From a bacterium (GTDB lineage Bacteria; Verrucomicrobiota; Verrucomicrobiae; Opitutales; Opitutaceae): 5,856 nt of DNA. How positions within the stretch are numbered: position 1 is the stretch's first letter; every line of letters starts with the position of its first letter. The position numbers were made by a program, and so were the translations under genes. Below, piece after piece: positions 1 through 5,016 of this stretch. The DNA is taken from assembly GCA_021780625.1 (NCBI GenBank), contig JAJXYI010000343.1, positions 1-5,856 on the forward strand, written 5' to 3'. The notes below the pieces were generated by a model. The model was not told the DNA's origin. It was given only the letters and a program-made list of their open reading frames with translations, and ran no database searches.

Positions 1-631
1 GCTCGTTCCCGCTCTCCCAGGCCATGATCGTGGGGTCGTCGTTGTAGGGCACCCGGGTGATGGTGTTCACGCGGGTGACCAGCGTCTTCACGAGCGCCCG
101 GAAGTCTGCCTGGACGCGCGGGTCGGAGTAGAAGTCCTTCGCGGTCTTTCCACGGAAGCGCGAGAATTCGTCGATGCCACCCCACCAATGCCACTGGTCG
201 ATGAAGGGAATGATGAGGCGTATCCTGTATTTGCCGCACAACGCGATCATTCGGTCGTAGTCGCGCATCAGGTTCTCGTCGTATTCACCCGGTGCAATCA
301 CATGGCTTGGTCCCCGGGCATTTCGTCGGCCGCCCGCGATGGAAAGCGTGTAGATGCGGATCACCCGCCCCCCCATCTGCGCCACGCTGCGGATGGCGTC
401 CTCCTGCTCCCAGGCGCTGATCCGGTGCCACGATGGATCCTCGGTGATGGCCAGGTCCGGCACGTCGAACGAGGCGAACCGGAACTCGCGGTTTCCCTTC
501 ATCAGCATGTCGCCGGAGCGGGTGATGAACCGAAAAGGCCGGGCGGCGCCGGCGGCGAGCAGGCTCCCCGCGGGACAGAAAGCCAGAGCGAGGGCGATTG
601 CGGCGAGGAGCGGAGTTCGGCGGAGGGGCAT
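1..631 (-). CDS. Secreted GH5-type beta-mannanase-like glycoside hydrolase (C-terminus cut by window edge)
   Basis: Reading the minus strand from an ATG at 631 gives 210 codons open to the left edge. Residues 1-30 form a clear signal peptide (MPLRRTP, then a hydrophobic Leu/Ala core, then an Ala-rich cleavage region), which decides the start although no Shine-Dalgarno is visible (the upstream bases are pyrimidine-rich). The body has the order typical of GH5 endo-beta-1,4-mannanases of the plant/fungal type: a KGNREFRF strand near 45, GGRVIRIY near 88, YDENLMRDYDRMI near 117-129, LIIPFIDQWHWWGG near 139-152, a DFYSDPRVQADF segment, an R-x-N-T-I-T-R-V-P-Y-x-D-D-P-T-I block near 187-202, and WESGNE at 205-210. 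The Glu of that Asn-Glu pair is the acid/base catalyst in clan GH-A. The nucleophile Glu lies beyond the window. Known family role: hydrolysis of beta-1,4-mannan outside the cytoplasm. The mannanase assignment is inference; another GH5 specificity is possible. It is the last visible gene of the run, 52 bp after the GlcG-like gene. Confidence 0.85.
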   Translation of the reverse strand, partial: MPLRRTPLLAAIALALAFCPAGSLLAAGAARPFRFITRSGDMLMKGNREFRFASFDVPDLAITEDPSWHRISAWEQEDAIRSVAQMGGRVIRIYTLSIAGGRRNARGPSHVIAPGEYDENLMRDYDRMIALCGKYRIRLIIPFIDQWHWWGGIDEFSRFRGKTAKDFYSDPRVQADFRALVKTLVTRVNTITRVPYNDDPTIMAWESGNE

Positions 632-683
632 GAGGAGAGGAACGGGCTGGGTTGGTTTCGGAGCGGTGCGGCCGCGCTCGGAG

Positions 684-1139
684 TCAGCCTTTCGGCACGA
701 GGGAATAGCCTGCGTTGGCGGCGGCGCGTTCGATGATCTCGACGTCGCTGGTGCCGCGAAACCCGGAGCATGCCGCTGCGACGCGTCGGCCGTCGGGGGC
801 CAAGAGCGGCACGCCGCCCTCCCAACCGACGAAGTCGGGTCGCTGGATCCCGAAGGGCTCCTCGTCGATCTTCCCGGCGTAGACGAGTTCCTCGAAGCGC
901 CCGGTGTGGATGCCCGTACGCCAGCTTTGGAGAAGCTTGCGAACGCCGACCTCGAAGCACTTTTGGAGGACTGCGGCATCAGTGCCGAAGAGACGCCCGC
1001 CGACTTCTCCGTCGGGGCCGATGGCAAGAACGACGCAGTTGCCCTGGTTCCAGCGGGTATCGTCGGGATTTCCGGCGTAGTCCGGGTAGAGGCGGGCGAC
1101 TTCCTCGACGAGACGTGGGATCGATGCTTCGTTGCTCAT
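684..1139 (-). CDS. GlcG/HbpS-like (haem-degrading domain family) protein, cytosolic
   Basis: This 151-residue protein starts MSNEASIPRLVEEVARLYPD and has no signal peptide or membrane segment. It has the features of the GlcG/HbpS (DUF336) fold: a central strand CVVLAIGPDGEVGGRLFG (about 35-52), a helix VLQKCFEVGVRKLLQSW (about 57-73) at the place of the family's conserved Lys-Thr helix, then VGWEGGVPLLAPDGRRVAAACSGF (about 104-127), which matches the family's GGVP-x-DG-x-(V/I)-x-G-x-x-G-x-S-G segment, and a final helix starting with SDVEIIERAAANAG, matching the D-E-x-x-A-x-A helix. Length is normal for the family. Members bind or degrade haem, or act as small sensor or accessory proteins of oxidative metabolism; the substrate here is unknown. 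It sits 62 bp after the CBM6-like gene and 52 bp before the GH5 gene, same strand, so probably co-transcribed. The bases before ATG are pyrimidine-rich, with no Shine-Dalgarno. Family fairly sure, function not. Confidence 0.75.
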   Translation of the reverse strand: MSNEASIPRLVEEVARLYPDYAGNPDDTRWNQGNCVVLAIGPDGEVGGRLFGTDAAVLQKCFEVGVRKLLQSWRTGIHTGRFEELVYAGKIDEEPFGIQRPDFVGWEGGVPLLAPDGRRVAAACSGFRGTSDVEIIERAAANAGYSLVPKG

Positions 1140-1201
1140 GGGAGTGAATTGGAGGCGGAAGGTGGCTGCGTTGCTTCGGGGGCGGTGCGGGCGGACTCGC
1201 C

Positions 1202-1966
1202 TCAGTGTGCGCGAACCGGCGGCTCGCCCCGATGCGGCGGCAGGTCCGCGATCTTCTCGAAGATCCAGAACGCCCAGTTGTTTCCCCGGCGGTAATGGAA
1301 GGTGAGCAACTGGGGGCCCGCCTGGGGGAAGGTGATGGTGGCGATCCTGCCGAAATCCCAGTAATGCCAGCCCTGGGTCGCCCGGGGGAGCTTGACGCCG
1401 GCGGCGAATTTCCCGTCGAGGTCGAACCAGATGCGGGCAAGCGGCTTCCCGGCGGCGTCCCGGTTCACTTCCTTTTCGGGATAGGTGTAGAGCGCCTTCA
1501 CGCTATAGACGCCTGGGGTGACGACATTGACCGTGTAGTTGGTCCATTCGCCGTCGGAGGCCCACCCGATGTAGAATTGGTTGATCGGGGGATTCACCGG
1601 GTTGGGGTGGTTGAGATCGGCCCAATCCTTGACGTACGAGAGGTCGACTCCCTCGTGCTCGCGAAAATGCCAGATGTATTCCCCGGCGTGTTTGCGCATG
1701 TGGTTGTAGGGCTTTTCCTCGCGGTTCAGCACCCCGCTGCCCTCGTTTTCCGGAGTCGTGTCATGGTACGCCACGCCTTCCCCGCCGAGATCGTAGAGCG
1801 CGCATTGGACGATGCCCGGAATGTTTGGCGGGGGCGTGTTGTGATAGGCGTCCCTGAAGGGCTTGCCCCGGTAGGATGCGGGGATGGAGGCGAAGAGGGC
1901 GGGCGCCGCAAGGGCGGCCGCGAGGATAAGGCGGATGCCATGTCGGGAACGAATTCGATGCTTCAT
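1202..1966 (-). CDS. Secreted stand-alone CBM6-like carbohydrate-binding protein
   Basis: A 254-residue protein with a basic start (MKHRIRSRHGIR) and hydrophobic stretch LILAAALAAPALFA, a signal peptide probably cleaved near residue 26-30. The rest is a single beta-sandwich of CBM6 type: IPGIVQCALYDLGGEGVAYHD at about 49-69 (the family's usual I-x-A-E-x-Y-D-x-G-G-x-G-x-A-Y-x-D), VDLSYVKDW at 107-115, FYIGWASDGEWTNYTVNV at 131-148, PGVYSVKALYTYP, IWFDLDGKFAAGVKLP at 179-194, GWHYWDFGRIATITFPQAG near 199-217, and the closing strand FWIFEKIADLP. The aromatic-rich loops (Trp, Tyr, Phe) suit sugar stacking. The usual Glu of the first strand is replaced (VQCALYD), and residues about 75-106 (NREEKPYNHM...FREHEG) are longer than in common modules. 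No catalytic domain is present, so it is likely a secreted binding protein or partner of the GH30-like enzyme. Its ATG overlaps that gene's stop (ATGA), implying translational coupling. Confidence 0.8.
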   Translation of the reverse strand: MKHRIRSRHGIRLILAAALAAPALFASIPASYRGKPFRDAYHNTPPPNIPGIVQCALYDLGGEGVAYHDTTPENEGSGVLNREEKPYNHMRKHAGEYIWHFREHEGVDLSYVKDWADLNHPNPVNPPINQFYIGWASDGEWTNYTVNVVTPGVYSVKALYTYPEKEVNRDAAGKPLARIWFDLDGKFAAGVKLPRATQGWHYWDFGRIATITFPQAGPQLLTFHYRRGNNWAFWIFEKIADLPPHRGEPPVRAH

Positions 1967-4038
1967 TGCGGGTTTTCCGGTTCAGAGATGAGGCTGGTGA
2001 AACTTTGCGCCTCCAGTTGGAAATGGGTCGTCCCGTCGACGACGCCTTTGACGGCCATGAGCTGCATGCCGCGTGTGGCGTCAGTCACGTAAACCGCCAG
2101 ATGGTGAACGGAGGGCGGCAGCCCGGTGACGGTGGCCATGCGCGTCGCGCCGTTGTTGACCAGATGCAGGGCGTAGCGTCCGCCCGCGGAATCGCCCAGC
2201 GCGGCGCAGGTGATGTCGGGCTTGTCGCAGCTGAGCGGCAGCCAGAATGCGTCCGGCACTTCGCCGAGCTGCTTGAGGCACCAGAAACGCTGGGTGGGGC
2301 GCAGGGGGCCGTTGTCGCCGTAGATTCCGCCGCCTGCGAGCAGCGAGTAGTCGGCGTTGAGCTGCCAGGGCATGATCGTGCTCACCTGTCCCACGGCTCC
2401 GGAGCGCACGTACTCGTCGATCTCGGACTGGGCGATCCAGGGAGTGACCCAGGCAAGCGGATACCGGTGCGCGGCCGAATCACAGCCGCCCTCGGTGAGC
2501 ATCAGCGGCAGATTCGTGGTTTTCGCGCTGGCGAGCCAGCACTTGAGGTCGTCGTCGGTGACCCCGTGGTACGAATGAAACGAGACGGCCCCGAGGAAGC
2601 GCCAGATGCCGGGATCGGCGACCGTGGCGTCGACCAGGTGGTTCGCAGCCGAGGTCCCGGCGCCGGTGTCGCCGAGGAGAAGCTTGGTGACGAGCCCGTG
2701 TTCGGCGAAGGCCTCGCCGAGCGCGCGGTTCGCGCGGGCGTGCTCCGCGGAACTCTGGTGAACCTCCACGCCGTAGTCGGGCTCGTTGAACGAGAACAAC
2801 CGCACCTCGATCCCGTAGTGGTCCTTGAGGAAGACAAGGAAGTCGGCGATGGAGTCGGCGATCTTCCCGAGCTTGGCGTCGTCGAGGGCGACGCCCTTCT
2901 CCAACCGGCGCGAGTGATCGACGGCCCAGTCGGGAGGAACCCAGACGCTCGCGATCAGGGGGATGTGCCGAGCTGCGAGCTTCGTGGCGATCGCGATCTG
3001 CCGATACAGGTGGGGGGAAGCGCGACCGGAAAGGATCTGCGCGGCGGCGTTGCCGTCTTCGGTGGGCTGCCATTGGTCCCAGAGCAGTGCGATGCGCGCC
3101 CAGCGCACTTTGAGGTTCGCGAGGCAATAGTCCACGACCTGGTCATCAAGTTCCGGATACTGCATCCGGAAGTTGCCTCCTATGCCGTCGAAGCGCCGAC
3201 CGGGTTTCAGGGGGTCGAGTCCGAACGTGACGGGGCTGGTGTCGATCGTGCCGTTCACCCCAATCGCATAGCTTGTTTCGGAGCGCGCGCCGGGCCGGGC
3301 GGATTCCGGCAGCACCTGGAAATAGACCTGGAAGTCGGCGTCCTGGAGCTTCGGATCCGAACGTACGAACCGCAGGCGCGGGTGGGGATCGTTGAGGTAG
3401 GCGGGCTGATCCACGAAATTCTGGCGCAGGATCAGGGTGGTGGGGCGGTCAGCGATCACCTCAATGCTTCGATGGGCCCCGACAACGCGGAAGCCCTTCG
3501 CGCGAAGCTGCGCGATCGCGTCCATGGATCCCAGGTGGTTCGCGAGCACGCCCACTGGCTGCGAGTCCGCGCCGATCCATTCGATGCGAGCCCCGAGATA
3601 GTCGCGGGCCGGAAGATCGATGCAGAAATAGGCGCCCGCCATGGGCAGCTTAGCACCCAGTTCAACCCGGAGGTCCACGCGCGCCCTGCCTCTGCCCGTG
3701 TCGGTGATCTTCGTCACGTAGTCGAGCTTGGTTCCCATCAGGAAGTGACTGCACCGGTATGTCTTCCCCTGGAGCGTGAAGCTCGGCGTCCCCTCCCAAT
3801 TGTATTTCGAGGATTGCACGAACCCGGACCAGTCCGGGTTCACCGCCCGGAGGGAGCTCTCGAAGTTCATCCGCTGGCCCTGGATTTCGATGCCCACGAG
3901 GTTTCCCCAGGGGGCGGCGAGAGGTTGGGAGCGAAGCGGTGTTCCCAGGCTGAGCATGAAAGCAGCCATGGCTGACGCCAGAAGGAGAGGGTGAAGGTGA
4001 GCGCGGGGGTTGGCGCGGCCAGAACGTGTTGATTGCAT
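1963..4038 (-). CDS. Secreted GH30-like clan GH-A glycoside hydrolase with unidentified N-terminal beta-rich region
   Basis: The open frame begins at an ATG at 4101 (712 residues). I prefer the in-frame ATG at 4038 (691 residues), because it puts a proper signal peptide at the start (MQSTRSGRANPRAHLHPLLL, then an Ala/Leu/Met core) and has a G-rich GGTGGGGG stretch about 8 bases upstream. In numbering from 4038: after the signal peptide, about residues 45-270 are beta-rich and match no domain I recognise. The catalytic part starts with FDGIGGN (283-289), the usual GH30 entry motif, followed by WVPPDW (366-371), LFSFNEPDYG with acid/base Glu419, VSFHSYHG (486-493), and LMLTEGG with nucleophile Glu516. 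The C-terminal 60-80 residues (YALHLVNNG ... FTSLIS) are the beta-sandwich side domain that GH30 enzymes carry. Known GH30 activities include beta-xylanase, beta-glucosidase/glucosylceramidase and beta-1,6-glucanase; which applies here is not visible. It is secreted and probably the first gene of its transcription unit. GH39 or an unassigned clan GH-A family is the alternative. Confidence 0.8.
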   Translation of the reverse strand: MQSTRSGRANPRAHLHPLLLASAMAAFMLSLGTPLRSQPLAAPWGNLVGIEIQGQRMNFESSLRAVNPDWSGFVQSSKYNWEGTPSFTLQGKTYRCSHFLMGTKLDYVTKITDTGRGRARVDLRVELGAKLPMAGAYFCIDLPARDYLGARIEWIGADSQPVGVLANHLGSMDAIAQLRAKGFRVVGAHRSIEVIADRPTTLILRQNFVDQPAYLNDPHPRLRFVRSDPKLQDADFQVYFQVLPESARPGARSETSYAIGVNGTIDTSPVTFGLDPLKPGRRFDGIGGNFRMQYPELDDQVVDYCLANLKVRWARIALLWDQWQPTEDGNAAAQILSGRASPHLYRQIAIATKLAARHIPLIASVWVPPDWAVDHSRRLEKGVALDDAKLGKIADSIADFLVFLKDHYGIEVRLFSFNEPDYGVEVHQSSAEHARANRALGEAFAEHGLVTKLLLGDTGAGTSAANHLVDATVADPGIWRFLGAVSFHSYHGVTDDDLKCWLASAKTTNLPLMLTEGGCDSAAHRYPLAWVTPWIAQSEIDEYVRSGAVGQVSTIMPWQLNADYSLLAGGGIYGDNGPLRPTQRFWCLKQLGEVPDAFWLPLSCDKPDITCAALGDSAGGRYALHLVNNGATRMATVTGLPPSVHHLAVYVTDATRGMQLMAVKGVVDGTTHFQLEAQSFTSLISEPENPQ
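3147..3175. repeat. Imperfect 29-bp inverted repeat inside the GH30-like gene
   Basis: A core TTCCGGAT-ACTGC-ATCCGGAA (3151-3171) has perfect 8-bp arms around a 5-base spacer. After one G/G mismatch the arms continue with CAA and TTG. It covers the codons just after the FDGIGG motif at the start of the catalytic domain. The form resembles a dimer operator, but its position deep in coding sequence argues for chance or an RNA structure. Confidence 0.7.
3820..3841. repeat. Perfect 10-bp inverted repeat with 2-base centre inside the GH30-like gene
   Basis: GAACCCGGAC, then CA, then GTCCGGGTTC. The two arms are exact reverse complements. It lies in the segment encoding Asn-Pro-Asp-Trp-Ser-Gly-Phe of the unidentified N-terminal region, about 200 bases into the gene. 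It may be a chance product of codon choice, an mRNA hairpin, or a protein-binding site. Confidence 0.7.
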
Positions 4039-4227
4039 CGTGTACGCCCCCACCGGGAACGCCGGGGTTTGCTTTCGGGGGGGTGCGCGGCACGATATCA
4101 TTCCGAGCGACGGGCACCTAGGAACTCCCTTGTTTGAAAGGTGAATTTCGTTGCCTCGAAGTCCCGAGGATCCCGATTCCGTGCCGGCGTTCCGGGGGAG
4201 GAGTCATCCAGCCCGCGCTCGCGTCGC
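4039..4227 (-). other. Intergenic / leader region upstream of the GH30-like gene
   Basis: This is the longest stretch without a confident gene. It holds the probable promoter of the GH30-like, CBM6-like, GlcG-like and GH5 run. The most AT-rich part is about 4129-4153, the natural place for a promoter, but I see no convincing -35/-10 pair. A small inverted repeat CCTCG-AAGTCC-CGAGG lies at 4154-4169. If translation begins at the upstream ATG at 4101, the segment 4039-4101 is coding instead. Confidence 0.4.
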
Positions 4228-5016
4228 TCAGGGGGTGACGCCGGTCACGCCCCAGAGCGTGAGAACCCCTGAATCACCTTTTTCGATACGAACGCCCGTC
4301 AACGTGCGGCGCGCGTCGGGTGCGAGGTCGATGCCGACGAGGTAGTGATGGTCCTTTTCCATCATGCGGTTGTCCTTGCCCCACTTCCCCAGGTTGCCGG
4401 CGAGGTTGCAGAGGCGCGGGTCGTTGTCCTGGGCAGGAAAATACCAGTCCGGCACGGTCAGGCGCTTCTGCACGCTGGATCCGTCGGCATAGGAGAGGGT
4501 GACCGTCAGCAGCGACTTGCCGAGACCGCTCATGCAGAAGATCCATAGCTGGCGGTAGTGGGTCGGAGGCACGGCGATTTTGAAATCATCTCGTCCGACC
4601 GATCGATGCACCTGGTCGCCGGTAGCCCGTGCGTCGCTGAAATGGAGCCGCACCCGGGGATGGCTGGCGGTGGCTGGAAAGAGGCCGTCGTCGGGCAGGG
4701 CCCGGGGATTGGCGTCGCCCATGCGGAGCGCCGCCGAGCACGTGGCTTCGCCGCTTCCGGCGTTGTCGAGTGCGTCGGTCCACGGCACGAGGCGCCCTCC
4801 CGACAGGGTGGTGACGATGCGCGCGTTGAGCAGCGACGTCAGGTCGACTTGCAGGGTCGCGGCGGTGGCCGGGAGGGAGCCCGTGATGATGAACATCGCC
4901 GCCAGGAATCCGAACCGCAGCGTACGACTCCGACTGACGGTTTCGGTCGCGTCGATCCGATGTCGGGTGGCATTCGGGGGCATGGTGAGGGTGGGTTGCC
5001 GGGTTGGGGCGTTCAT
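4228..5016 (-). CDS. Secreted beta-rich protein of unknown function, coupled to the CE2 esterase gene
   Basis: I place the start at the ATG at 5016, whose ATGA overlaps the esterase stop. A second ATG at 4983 is possible; the open frame extends much further upstream but only as a shadow of the esterase. The 262-residue product has a long N-region rich in Arg/Thr, a hydrophobic core FGFLAAMFIITG (about 35-46) and a likely cleavage site after SLPATAA (47-53), so it is exported. The mature part looks all-beta: LQVDLTSLLNARIVTT, an ANPRALPDDGLFPA segment, VRLHFSDA, FKIAVPPTHYRQLWIFCMSG, LLTVTLSYADGSSVQKRLTVPDWY (about 169-192) and LVGIDLAPDARRTLTGVRI. The run of Y-A-D-G-S then V-P-D-W-Y is reminiscent of galactose-binding-like jelly-roll modules attached to glycosidases. 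No catalytic motif is seen, so a polysaccharide-binding or accessory role is only inference. Three Cys remain in the mature part. I do not recognise a named family. Confidence 0.7.
   Translation of the reverse strand: MNAPTRQPTLTMPPNATRHRIDATETVSRSRTLRFGFLAAMFIITGSLPATAATLQVDLTSLLNARIVTTLSGGRLVPWTDALDNAGSGEATCSAALRMGDANPRALPDDGLFPATASHPRVRLHFSDARATGDQVHRSVGRDDFKIAVPPTHYRQLWIFCMSGLGKSLLTVTLSYADGSSVQKRLTVPDWYFPAQDNDPRLCNLAGNLGKWGKDNRMMEKDHHYLVGIDLAPDARRTLTGVRIEKGDSGVLTLWGVTGVTP
4231..4253 (-). terminator. Possible 3'-end hairpin at the stop codon of the 262-residue protein gene
   Basis: Minus-strand GGGG-C-GTGAC-CGGC-GTCAC-CCCC can fold into a nine-pair GC-rich stem with one bulged C and a four-base loop, ending directly before the TGA at 4230-4228. 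No U-run follows, so it is not a classical intrinsic terminator. It may stabilise a 3' end or assist Rho-dependent termination between the esterase unit and the GH30 unit. The bases also encode the Gly-Val-Thr-Gly-Val-Thr-Pro tail, so part of the symmetry comes from a codon repeat. Confidence 0.3.

Noticed and set aside
560..631. Possible lipoprotein signal in the GH5 protein (Leu-Ala-Phe-Cys near residues 16-19).
   Set aside because: A Phe directly before the Cys does not fit a lipobox, and a better Sec cleavage region with Ala residues follows at about 25-30.
502..960. A minus-strand frame of 152 codons overlapping the GlcG-like and GH5 genes.
   Set aside because: It is Arg/Ser/Pro-rich, without motifs, and conflicts with two well-supported genes.
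354..2092. Plus-strand open frames at 354-1295 and 1205-2092.
   Set aside because: They lie opposite the GH5, GlcG-like and CBM6-like genes and have no recognisable domains; they are antisense shadows in high-GC DNA.
1966..3975. A 669-codon open frame on the plus strand opposite the GH30-like gene.
   Set aside because: It is a GC-rich antisense shadow: its composition (Gly/Val/Arg/Glu-rich, no domain motifs) lacks any family signal, while the minus frame has signal peptide, both catalytic Glu motifs and a proper operon fit.
4154..4169. Small hairpin CCTCG-AAGTCC-CGAGG considered as an intrinsic terminator.
   Set aside because: The stem is only five base pairs and no U-run follows on either strand.
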